Source of the DNA: Phenylobacterium sp.
GTDB taxonomy: Bacteria > Pseudomonadota > Alphaproteobacteria > Caulobacterales > Caulobacteraceae
DNA: 64,000 bases
Direction: 5' to 3'
Assembly: GCF_016793225.1 (NCBI RefSeq)
Contig: NZ_JAEUMN010000079.1
Span: forward strand, 51,872-115,871
In this document: piece after piece, positions 40,594 to 50,587 of the stretch
How positions within the stretch are numbered: position 1 is the stretch's first letter
How the letters are laid out: each line of letters begins with the position of its first letter
Position numbers and translations under genes: made by a program
The notes under the pieces: model-generated
What the model saw: only the letters and a program-made list of their open reading frames with translations
The model's database searches: none
What the model was told of the DNA's origin: nothing

Positions 40594-42144
40594 ATGCGTC
40601 TCCTGTCCGCAGTCCTCGTCCTCGCGCTCGGCGCGACGGCCGCCGACGCGCGTCCGATCGAGTTCTCCACCGACGCCCCGGCCCGGGCCGGCGCCCTGGT
40701 CCTGCCGCTCGCCTCCGCGGCCGACCTGGAAGCCCGGGGCCGAAGCCTCGACCCTGCCGTCCGGGCCGCCGTGGCCCGCGCCCTCGCCAGCGCGCGCTTC
40801 GACTACAAGGCCGGCGCGTCGCTCAGCCTGCGCGGCCTGTCCGCCCACGACGAGATCGTCGTCCTCGGCGTCCAGCCGGAGCGTCCGGGCGCGCTCACCG
40901 CCGTCGATCTCCGCAGGCTCGGCGGCGCGGCGGCCGGCGCGACCGCGAAGGCCGAGGGCCGCGTCGCCCTGCTGACCGAGGGGCTGGGCGATCCCGCAGA
41001 GGTGGCAGTCGGCGCCGCTCTCGGGTCCTACCGCTTCGCCGACTACAAGGCCGCGCCGCGCCCGCAGCGCCCGGAGCCCCTGGTGGTGGTGGCGCCGACG
41101 GCCGCCGGCGCGCGCGAGGCCTTCCAGGCGCGCGGCGCGGCCGTCGCCGAGGCCGTGGCCTTCACCCGCGACCTCGTCACCGAGCCCGCGAACATCCTCT
41201 ATCCAGAGGTGTTCGTGGAGCGCACCCGGGCGGCGTTCCGCGGCGTGGCGAACACGACCGTCGAGGCGCTCGACGCGCCGGCGATGCAGAAGCTCGGGAT
41301 GAACGCCATCCTCTCCGTGGGCCAGGGCTCGCCCCGGCCGCCGCGCATGCTGGTGGTCGAGTACAAGGCCCCGGGCGCCAAGGGCCCGCCGATCGTCTTC
41401 ACCGGCAAGGGCATCACCTTCGACAGCGGCGGCGTCTCCATCAAGCCCGGCTCGGGCATGTGGCGGATGAAGACGGACATGGCCGGCGCGGCCGCGGCGG
41501 TGGGCGGCGTGCTGTCGCTCGCGAAGTCCGGCGCCCCCGTCCATGTGGTGGCCATCGCGGCCCTGGCCGAGAACATGCCGGACGGCGCCGCGGCGCGGCC
41601 GGGCGACGTGGTCCGGGCCATGAACGGCAAGTCGATCGAGCGCCTCAACACCGACGCCGAGGGCCGCATCGTCCTGGCCGACGCGACGGCGTACGCGCAG
41701 AGCCGGTTCAAGCCCGCCGCCATCGTGAACCTCGCCACCCTCACCGGCGCGGTGGGACAGGCGCTGGGCGACGAGTACGCCGGTCTCTTCACGCGGCACG
41801 AGGGCCTCGCCAGTCAGATCGAGGCCGCCGCGCGCCAGAGCGGCGAGCCGGTCTGGCGGCTGCCGCTGCACCCCAGCTACGCCAAGGACACCGAGAGCCC
41901 GATCGCCGACATCCGCGACATCGCCGAGGGGACGGGCTCGGCCGGCGCCGGCGTCGGCGCCCACGTGATCGCGTTCTTCGCCGATCCCGAGACCCCCTGG
42001 GCGCACCTCGACATCGCGTCGGTGGCCTGGATCGACCGGGACAGCCCGACCGCGCCCAGGGGCGCGCAAGGCTGGGGCGTCCAGCTGCTCGACACCTTCG
42101 CCCGCGCCTTCGACGCCGGCGCCGCCGCGTCGCGCGGCGACTGA
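40594..42144 (+). CDS. M17 leucyl aminopeptidase with signal peptide
   Basis: A 516-residue dinuclear-metal aminopeptidase. GKGITFDSGGVSIKPG, MAGAAAAVGG, ENMPDGAAARPGDVV and the catalytic NTDAEGRIVLADA are the M17 signatures. Unlike typical cytosolic PepA, it begins MRLLSAVLVLALGATAADA, a convincing Sec signal peptide, so it should act in the periplasm or outside. ATG 40594 follows GGAG. Divergent from pcaH; otherwise it belongs to the peptide-handling right half of the window. Confidence 0.9.
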   Translation: MRLLSAVLVLALGATAADARPIEFSTDAPARAGALVLPLASAADLEARGRSLDPAVRAAVARALASARFDYKAGASLSLRGLSAHDEIVVLGVQPERPGALTAVDLRRLGGAAAGATAKAEGRVALLTEGLGDPAEVAVGAALGSYRFADYKAAPRPQRPEPLVVVAPTAAGAREAFQARGAAVAEAVAFTRDLVTEPANILYPEVFVERTRAAFRGVANTTVEALDAPAMQKLGMNAILSVGQGSPRPPRMLVVEYKAPGAKGPPIVFTGKGITFDSGGVSIKPGSGMWRMKTDMAGAAAAVGGVLSLAKSGAPVHVVAIAALAENMPDGAAARPGDVVRAMNGKSIERLNTDAEGRIVLADATAYAQSRFKPAAIVNLATLTGAVGQALGDEYAGLFTRHEGLASQIEAAARQSGEPVWRLPLHPSYAKDTESPIADIRDIAEGTGSAGAGVGAHVIAFFADPETPWAHLDIASVAWIDRDSPTAPRGAQGWGVQLLDTFARAFDAGAAASRGD

Positions 42145-42198
42145 CCCGGCCGGCGGTCGGCCGCGCCAAGCGCGCCGACCGCCGCTATGCTGTGCGCC

Positions 42199-44004
<1,806 letters not shown>

Positions 44005-44071
44005 ACGCTTCCGCCAGGACGCAATGTATGCGAGAGCGCCGGAGCGCGCTCGGGCGCGGGCAAGGGCCACG

Positions 44072-45847
44072 ATGAAGCAGTTCCTGTTTACGATGGCCGG
44101 GGTCTTCGCGGGCCTCGTTCTCTTCATGGTCTTCGTGCCGGTCGTGCTCGTCACCATGGCGCTTTCGGCCACCGCGCCCGAACCGATCCCCGGCCGGACG
44201 GTCCTCGAGCTGGACCTGCGCGGGCCGCTCACCGACCAGGCGCCGCACAACCCGCTCTGGGGCATCGGGCGCAACTCGACCTCGGTCATGTCGATCGTCG
44301 AGACCCTCCGCCGCGCCGAGCGCGACGACCGGGTCAAGGGCGTCCTGGTGCGGCTGCCCGAAGGCGGCCTCGAGCCCGGCATGGCCGACGAGATCCGCCT
44401 CGGCCTCAACCACTTCCGGGCGTCGGGCAAGCCCGTCTATGCGCACAGCCAGGGGATCTACCCCGCCGGCATCGGCACCACGGCCTACATGCTCGGGCGC
44501 GCCGCCGACCAGTTCTGGATGCAGCCCGGCGCGTCCCTCCAGGTGACCGGGCTGGCCACCGAGGAGCTGTTCCTGAAGCGCTTCTTCGACAAGTACGGCG
44601 TCGTCCCGCAGTTCGAGCAGCGCTACGAGTACAAGAACGCCGTCAACGGCTACATGCAGTCGGACTTCACCCCGGCGCATCGCGAGGCGACGCTGTCCTG
44701 GATGGGGTCGGTGTACGCGTCGAACCTCGCGTTCGCGGCGGCCGACCGCAAGGCCGACCCCGCCGTCCTGCGCCGGAACCTCGAGGCCGGCCCCCACGGC
44801 GCGCAGGAGGCGCTGCGGCTGCGCCTCATCGACGGCGTGGGCCAGGTCCGCGAAGTCCAGCAGGCGCTCCTCGACAAGGCCGGCGACGGCGCGCGGCTCA
44901 TCGACTTCGACGACTACGCCGAGGATCCGAGCGACCGGCGGCCCGTCGGCGACGCGATCGGCCTGATCGAGGCCGAAGGCCCGATCGTGACCGGCCGCGA
45001 CCGTGGCTCGAACCCCTTCACCGGCGGGGCGACGATCTACTCGGACGACATCGCCAAGGCCGTGGTCCGCGCGGCGAAGGCCGATTCCGTGAAGGCGATC
45101 GTCCTGCGCCTGAACTCTCCCGGCGGCTCCGACACGGCCTCCGAGCAGATCCTCGACGCCATCCGCTTCGCCAAGTCGAAGGGCAAGCCCGTGGTCGTGT
45201 CCATGAGCACCTACGGCGCATCGGGCGGCTACTGGATCGCGTCCGAGGCTTCGTCCATCGTCGCCCAGCCGACCACCCTCACCGGCTCGATCGGCGTCTT
45301 CGGCGGCAAGTTCGCCCTGGGCGAGGCGGCGGCCCGCTTCGGCGTCGACATACGTCCCCTGGGCGTGGGCGGCGAGTACGCCGGGGCGTTCGGCGTGAGC
45401 CAGCCTTTCACCGCCGACCAGCGCGCCGCCTTCTCGGGCTGGATGGATCGCATCTACGAGAGCTTCGTCGCGCGTGTGGCGGCGGGGCGGAAGTTGCCCG
45501 TCCAGCGCGTCCGCGAGATCGCCAAGGGCCGGGTGTGGACCGGCGCCCAGGCCCGGAGCCTCGGCCTCGTGGACGAGGTCGGCGGCTTCTACCAGGCGGT
45601 CGACAAGGCCAAGCAGCTGGCCCGCCTGGAGGGCGACGTGCCGATCCGGCGGATGACGCCCACCGAGGGCGCCTTCGAGGCGCTGCAGAAGGCCCTCGGG
45701 GTCTCCGCCGCGTCCGCCCGGACCCTGGCCGCCGCCGCCTGGATCTTCGGCGACCCCCGCGCGCAGGCGGTCCTGGACCAGGTCGCCGAGGCCAGGCTCA
45801 GGAGCGAAGGCGGCGGGACGGTGCTGGCGCCCATGCCGATCCGGTAG
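44072..45847 (+). CDS. sppA: Signal peptide peptidase SppA, 67-kDa type
   Basis: A 591-residue inner-membrane serine protease that degrades cleaved signal peptides. A single membrane segment lies at about residues 4-35. The two S49 domains carry the Ser/Lys dyad: Lys in FEQRYEYKNAVNGYM of the first half, and Ser in LTGSIGVFGGK of the second, preceded by LRLNSPGGSDTASE. ATG 44072 is taken as the start because it precedes the hydrophobic segment directly; a longer frame from 44024 lacks this. Upstream of a convergent retropepsin-like gene. Confidence 0.92.
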   Translation: MKQFLFTMAGVFAGLVLFMVFVPVVLVTMALSATAPEPIPGRTVLELDLRGPLTDQAPHNPLWGIGRNSTSVMSIVETLRRAERDDRVKGVLVRLPEGGLEPGMADEIRLGLNHFRASGKPVYAHSQGIYPAGIGTTAYMLGRAADQFWMQPGASLQVTGLATEELFLKRFFDKYGVVPQFEQRYEYKNAVNGYMQSDFTPAHREATLSWMGSVYASNLAFAAADRKADPAVLRRNLEAGPHGAQEALRLRLIDGVGQVREVQQALLDKAGDGARLIDFDDYAEDPSDRRPVGDAIGLIEAEGPIVTGRDRGSNPFTGGATIYSDDIAKAVVRAAKADSVKAIVLRLNSPGGSDTASEQILDAIRFAKSKGKPVVVSMSTYGASGGYWIASEASSIVAQPTTLTGSIGVFGGKFALGEAAARFGVDIRPLGVGGEYAGAFGVSQPFTADQRAAFSGWMDRIYESFVARVAAGRKLPVQRVREIAKGRVWTGAQARSLGLVDEVGGFYQAVDKAKQLARLEGDVPIRRMTPTEGAFEALQKALGVSAASARTLAAAAWIFGDPRAQAVLDQVAEARLRSEGGGTVLAPMPIR

Positions 45848-45868
45848 GCCCGGCGGGACGCGCTCCGG

Positions 45869-46864
45869 TCAGGCCGACCGCCGGCGCACGCGGACGAAGG
45901 TCACCTCGCGCCGGCTGAAATCCAGGGTCACCTCCTCGAAGTGGCGCAGCACGTCGATGCCGACCAGCATCGCCGGCCGGTCGTTCAGCCCCCACAGGCT
46001 GAAGATGTGCAGCGGCGCGAAGGCGGCGCGGATGTTGTCGAGCGCCATGCCGCCCAGCCGCAGCCGCGGCAGCACGGCGAGCGACGCGGGCGCCCGCTGT
46101 CCGGTCGCGCTGATCAGCTCGGTCCGCGCCATGCGCGCGGCCAGCTCCGGCCGCTGCCGCGCCAGGACGTCGCGCAGCACGTCGTTGCCGCAGGTGATCT
46201 GGGCCCCGGAGTCGAGGAAGGCCCGGACCGGCACGCCGGCCACGTCGGCGTCGAAGATCACCAGCTGCCCCGAGCGGTACTGGGCCGGAACGATGACGCC
46301 CTTGCTGGGGTCGGGGATCCGGGTGTCCGAGCCGCGGCCGACCTCGGCGCCGACCCCCGACGGGCCGATCTCGAAGGTGTTGCCGCGGAAGTTCAGCCGC
46401 ATGCGCCGGTTCTTCAGCACGTCGATGCCCAGCAGGCCGTCGGCCCCCAGGGCCTCGCGGGGCAGCACGGGCAGGCTCAGCCGCCGCGAATGGACCTGCC
46501 CCACGCGCAGCAGCGGCACCCTCACCAGTCGCGCCGGCTGCGCCCCGGCGATCCCGTGCACCTGCGCCTCCCCGTCGCTCGCCAGGCCGCAGCGGGCGGC
46601 CGTCTCGACGCCGATGACCGTGCGGTTCGCGCCGGTGTCGACCACGAAGCTGAAGGGGCCCCGCCGGTCCAGGCGCACCGGCACCGTCATCCGCAGCGCC
46701 TGGTCGAACGCCGTCTCCAGCCGTGTGCCCGTGGCCGGGGGCTCGGGCTGGGCGTGCGCCAGGTTGATCGAAAGGACCGGCTCGCGCCGGGGCGCGCCCG
46801 CGCACGCCGCCGCCAGCCCGCCCGCCAGGACGGTCTGGACCGCGCGGCGCCGCGACAGCGTCAT
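45869..46864 (-). CDS. Retropepsin-like aspartic protease with two catalytic motifs
   Basis: A 331-residue exported protein with two retropepsin-type domains in one chain: FVVDTGANRTVIG (D-T-G) and AFLDSGAQITCGND (D-S-G), each followed by a LLGIDVL or LVGIDVL segment. A single polypeptide can thus form the two-aspartate site that retroviral proteases make by dimerising. The N-terminus SRRRAVQTVLAGGLAAACAG has a twin-arginine-like start and a possible lipobox (AAAC). ATG 46864 overlaps the sulfotransferase stop (ATGA). Proteolysis in the periplasm is likely; the substrate is unknown. Confidence 0.85.
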   Translation of the reverse strand: MTLSRRRAVQTVLAGGLAAACAGAPRREPVLSINLAHAQPEPPATGTRLETAFDQALRMTVPVRLDRRGPFSFVVDTGANRTVIGVETAARCGLASDGEAQVHGIAGAQPARLVRVPLLRVGQVHSRRLSLPVLPREALGADGLLGIDVLKNRRMRLNFRGNTFEIGPSGVGAEVGRGSDTRIPDPSKGVIVPAQYRSGQLVIFDADVAGVPVRAFLDSGAQITCGNDVLRDVLARQRPELAARMARTELISATGQRAPASLAVLPRLRLGGMALDNIRAAFAPLHIFSLWGLNDRPAMLVGIDVLRHFEEVTLDFSRREVTFVRVRRRSA

Positions 46865-48588
46865 TCGTCGGGGTACCCGTACGCCTCCACCCACGGCTTC
46901 AGCACCGGAAGGATGGGCGAGAGCTGCTCGCGGTAGCGGCGCCAGGAGCCGACGCCCTCGGCCGAGAGCCCGCGCGCGAGCTGGGCCCCGCTGGGCGTGG
47001 CGACCGCGCGGTCGCGCGCCTTGTCGGCGAAGTTGCGCATCTCGTCCGTCCACGCCAGGCCCAGGAACGCGCACACGTCCCGGACGGCGGCGTCGAAGTC
47101 CTCGACCAGCGCCTCGTGGCGCACGATGCGGGTGCGCGGCGCCATGGCCGGCTCCAGCCGGTCCGCCATCTTCATGGCCGCGTCGTAGTATCCCGCCGCG
47201 CCGGGCAGCGTCAGCAGCTGGTAGGCCGGCGCGCTCATGCTGAAGCGGCGCCGGTAGCACGAAAGGACCACGTCGCGCGGGTCGCGGCGGGCGAAGAGGA
47301 TCCGCGCGTCCGGGAACAGCTTCAGGATCAGCGGCAGGCGCAGCGTGTTGAAGGGGTGCTTGTCGACGAAGACCTTCCCCGCCGGGTTGGCGCCCTCGGC
47401 CCGTACGCGCTCCCAGTAGGCCGCCCGCAGCGGCGCGAGCTCGGCCTCACCGGCCTTGGCCAGCCGGGCGAGGTCCTGCGGCGTCTGCAGGAACGCCCGC
47501 TGCGCCGCCTCGAGCGTTTCCCGCTCCTCCAGCGCCTCGACGTCCGGGTGACTGGCCAGGACCTGCTCCAGCAGCGTCGTGCCAGAGCGCGGGAAGCCCA
47601 GCAGGAAGACGTGCGTCGTCGGCCCGTCGGCGGCCGCCTCCGGCGCCGTCCCGCTCCAGCTCTCCGGCGGGATGAGGTCCAGCTCGGCCAGCATGCCTCG
47701 CGCGAAGTCAAGCGCGGTCACGCCCTCGCCGTGCAGCGGCGCATAGGCCCGCCACAGCGCCATGTTGCAGGCGGCATAGGCCTGGAAGGCCTCGGCCGTG
47801 AGGTTCTGCGCGTCGAGCACGTCGCCCAGCAGGCCGTGCGCCAGGGCGCGCTGCTGCACCGTCAGCCGCTCGTCGCCCACCAGCAGCTCGAGCCGCCGCT
47901 GCGCCCGCTCGCCCGCGCCTTCGGCGGCGTCGGCGGCGGCCAGGACCATCACCGCGTCCGGGAAGTTGGGCTCGGCCTCAAGCACTTCCTCGGCCAGCGG
48001 CCGGGCTTCGGCGTGCGCGCCGCGCCGCGAGAGGAGGTTGGCGAGGCCCTGCATGGCTCCGAGGTTGTCGGGCTGCAGCTCGAGCGCGTGCTTGTAGGCC
48101 GCCTCGGCCTCCTTCAGCCGGCCCAGCGCCTCCAGCGAGGCGCCGCGCGCGCAGTGCGACCCGGCGAAGTCCGGGGCCATGGCGCAGACGCCCTCGAAGA
48201 CCGCCAGGGCCTCGCGGTAGCGTTCGATCCGCGTCAGGACCAGCCCCATCGCATTGCGCGCGCCGATGTCCTGCGGCGCCAGTTCCACGGCGCGGCCGAG
48301 CACCTTCAGCGCGTCGTCGAAGCGGCCTTCCTGCTCGTACTTCAGCGCCGCCAGGTTGAGGACCATCGGGTGCTCCAGGCCGCCCTGCAGCGCCTGGTCG
48401 GCCAGGGTGGCGGCGCGGGCGAAGTCACGCCCCTGGGCGGCGGCCTGGATCTGCTGAAGCATCGCCTGGTCGGCGATGGGGTTTCGCGCGCCGGGGCTCG
48501 GCGGCGGCGCAGCGGGCTGCCCCGTCCTGGCGGCGGGCGTGTAGCCGCCCACCTTCACCTTGATCTTCCCGACTTTCCACTCGCTCAC
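46861..48588 (-). CDS. TPR-repeat sulfotransferase family protein
   Basis: A 575-residue protein with tetratricopeptide repeats in the first ~270 residues (for example AVELAPQDIGARNAMGLVLTRIERYREALAVFE) and a PAPS-dependent sulfotransferase domain after it. The 5'-phosphosulfate loop is FLLGFPRSGTTLLEQVLASHPDVEALEE near residue 330, and ARRDPRDVVLSCYRRRF fits the 3'-phosphate-binding region. It opens MSEWKVGKIKVKVGG, a motif repeated in the neighbour. GTG 48588 start, weak ribosome site. The acceptor could be a protein or surface glycan; not determinable. Confidence 0.87.
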   Translation of the reverse strand: MSEWKVGKIKVKVGGYTPAARTGQPAAPPPSPGARNPIADQAMLQQIQAAAQGRDFARAATLADQALQGGLEHPMVLNLAALKYEQEGRFDDALKVLGRAVELAPQDIGARNAMGLVLTRIERYREALAVFEGVCAMAPDFAGSHCARGASLEALGRLKEAEAAYKHALELQPDNLGAMQGLANLLSRRGAHAEARPLAEEVLEAEPNFPDAVMVLAAADAAEGAGERAQRRLELLVGDERLTVQQRALAHGLLGDVLDAQNLTAEAFQAYAACNMALWRAYAPLHGEGVTALDFARGMLAELDLIPPESWSGTAPEAAADGPTTHVFLLGFPRSGTTLLEQVLASHPDVEALEERETLEAAQRAFLQTPQDLARLAKAGEAELAPLRAAYWERVRAEGANPAGKVFVDKHPFNTLRLPLILKLFPDARILFARRDPRDVVLSCYRRRFSMSAPAYQLLTLPGAAGYYDAAMKMADRLEPAMAPRTRIVRHEALVEDFDAAVRDVCAFLGLAWTDEMRNFADKARDRAVATPSGAQLARGLSAEGVGSWRRYREQLSPILPVLKPWVEAYGYPDE

Positions 48589-48696
48589 TGTGCAACCCCG
48601 CAGCTTCCGCCGTGCGCGCTAGCCTACCAGCCGGCGGCGCGCAACGCGCGCCTTGCAGCAAGATTCGCGCAAGCGGCTGAATTCAGTGACGAACGA

Positions 48697-50484
48697 TCAC
48701 GGCCGCTGCGGCGGCGCGGGCGCCTCGGGGTAGGCGTCCAGCACCGCGCCGAGGGCCCCCTTCAGCGGTCCGAGCCAGGTCTCGAAATGGCGCCAGTGCT
48801 CGGCCGCGTCGGTGAAGATCGGCTGCCGCACCTGTTCGGAACTCGCCGTGCGGACGGCGCGGTCGTTCTCGTAGAACCTGAGGCACGCGGGCTCGAACGG
48901 CAGGCCGCAGTAGTCCAGCAGCCTCCGCACCTCGGCCTCGGGGTCGGCGACCATCCGCTCGTAGATCACCCGGTGCACGCGTCCCGGCAGCACGGCGTCG
49001 AAGTGGGCCATCAGCTCCACGTAGTCGCGGTAGTAGCGGCCGAGGTCCGCCTGGTCGTAGCTGAAGGCCTGGCCCACCGCGAAATGCTGCTTGTAGGCCG
49101 AGAAGCAGCAGCCCAGGGGGTGGCGCCGCGCGTCGATGATCCTGGCGTTCGGCAGGATGAGCTGGATCAGACCGACATGGGCCCAGTTGTTCGGCAGCTT
49201 GTCGATGAACCGGGGACGGGCGAGCTTCCGGTGGATCTGCGCCCGCGCCAGATAGTCCTCGCCCAGCCCGCTCAGCTCGGCCGGCGACAGCGCGGCCAGC
49301 ACGTCGGGATAGGCGCCCTCGATCTCGCGGCGCGCCGGGCCGGCGAGCTGAGCGGCGATGTTGGGCAGGTGCGGCAGTTCGTGCGTGCCCTCGACCTGGC
49401 TGTGGCTGGCCAGGATCTGCTCGACGAGGGTCGATCCCGAGCGCGGCAGCCCGACGATGAAGATCGGATCCGGCCGGCGGCTCCCCTGCCCCGCGCGCGC
49501 CGCGAAAAAGGCCTGTCCCATCAGGGCCTTCGTCCTGCGCATCTGGGCCGTGGTCTCGTCGGCCGCGTAGTCCACCCGGGGCCGTTGCAGCGCGTTTCCG
49601 GCCTCGTAGTGCGCGAAGGCCGCCTCGTAGCGGCCGGCGTCCTCGTGCGCCTTGCCGAGCGCGAAGTGCAGCTGCAGGCGGTCGGGGACCGACAGCTCGC
49701 GGCCGAGGGTGGCCTCCATGGCGGCGACGTCCTCGGGGGCGAACCTGACCGTCTTCAGGTTGGCGAGGCTCCACCAGGCCTCGCCGAGTCCGGGATCGAG
49801 CGCCAGCGCGCGGCGGTAGGCGGCCACGGCCTCGCCCTGGCGGCCGATGGTCTTCAGGACGTGGCCGTAGCTCATCAGGGTGAGCGGCTGGTCCGGTTCG
49901 GCGTCGAGGACGGCGGCATAGGCGGCCGCAGCGCCCGCGTCGTCGCCCAGCCGCAGGAGGGAAGAGGCCTTCAGGTGGCGATAGACGGGGTTCTCCGGCG
50001 CGATCGCCAGCAGGCGCTCGGCCTGCGCCAGGCAGGCCTCCACCTTGTTCCGCCAGTTCAGCACCATGGCGTAGGCGTAGCGCGCCGAGGTCAGGTCCGG
50101 CGCGAGCGCGACACACCGGGCCAGCAGGTCCTCGGCCTCGCCGTTGCGGCCCGCCCGCGAGCAAAGATCGCCCAGCATCCAGAGCGCGTGCGCGTCGCGC
50201 GGCCGCGCGGCCAGGCGCGCCCGCAGCACGGCGTCCGCCTCGGCATACCGGCCGGCCACCAGGGCGTCGGCCGCCCGGACCAGATCCGGGTCCGAGACGG
50301 TGGCGCGCATCTCGCGTGCGTAGGCGGCGTCGGCGCCCTTGATGTCGCCGGCAAGCCTGAGCCGGTCGCCCTCGGCCCGGTGGCGGGCCGCCGCCCCGGC
50401 GTCGGCGACGGGGGCCGGCGGCGCCGCGGGCGCCGGGACGCCGCCGACGCGAACGGTGAAGCGGCCGCTCGTCCAGTTGCTCAT
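48697..50484 (-). CDS. TPR-repeat sulfotransferase family protein
   Basis: A 595-residue paralogue of the preceding protein: N-terminal TPR units (VLDAEPDQPLTLMSYGHVLKTIGRQGEAVAAYRRAL), then FIVGLPRSGSTLVEQILASHSQVEG as the phosphosulfate loop and DARRHPLGCCFSAYKQHF as the second site. ATG 50484 gives MSNWTSGRFTVRVGG, matching the MSEWKVGKIKVKVGG start of the other copy, and follows AGAGGG. Transcribed in the same direction 108 bases upstream, so the pair may be an operon. Tandem copies imply divided acceptor specificity. Confidence 0.87.
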   Translation of the reverse strand: MSNWTSGRFTVRVGGVPAPAAPPAPVADAGAAARHRAEGDRLRLAGDIKGADAAYAREMRATVSDPDLVRAADALVAGRYAEADAVLRARLAARPRDAHALWMLGDLCSRAGRNGEAEDLLARCVALAPDLTSARYAYAMVLNWRNKVEACLAQAERLLAIAPENPVYRHLKASSLLRLGDDAGAAAAYAAVLDAEPDQPLTLMSYGHVLKTIGRQGEAVAAYRRALALDPGLGEAWWSLANLKTVRFAPEDVAAMEATLGRELSVPDRLQLHFALGKAHEDAGRYEAAFAHYEAGNALQRPRVDYAADETTAQMRRTKALMGQAFFAARAGQGSRRPDPIFIVGLPRSGSTLVEQILASHSQVEGTHELPHLPNIAAQLAGPARREIEGAYPDVLAALSPAELSGLGEDYLARAQIHRKLARPRFIDKLPNNWAHVGLIQLILPNARIIDARRHPLGCCFSAYKQHFAVGQAFSYDQADLGRYYRDYVELMAHFDAVLPGRVHRVIYERMVADPEAEVRRLLDYCGLPFEPACLRFYENDRAVRTASSEQVRQPIFTDAAEHWRHFETWLGPLKGALGAVLDAYPEAPAPPQRP

Positions 50485-50535
50485 GCGCCCTCTTACCAGG
50501 GGCCCGGCCAAAGGAAACCGGCGGCGCAAATGAAT

Positions 50536-50561
50536 GGGGCGGCGGATTGCTCCGCCGCCCC
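50536..50561 (-). terminator. Intrinsic terminator of the TonB receptor at 50588
   Basis: Perfect 11-base stem GGGGCGGCGGA / TCCGCCGCCCC with loop TTGC. On the minus strand it is followed by ATTCATTTGC, moderately T-rich. It lies 27 bases past the receptor stop. Confidence 0.75.
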
Positions 50562-50587
50562 AAGGCCGTCTCTTGGTCTGTCGCGGA

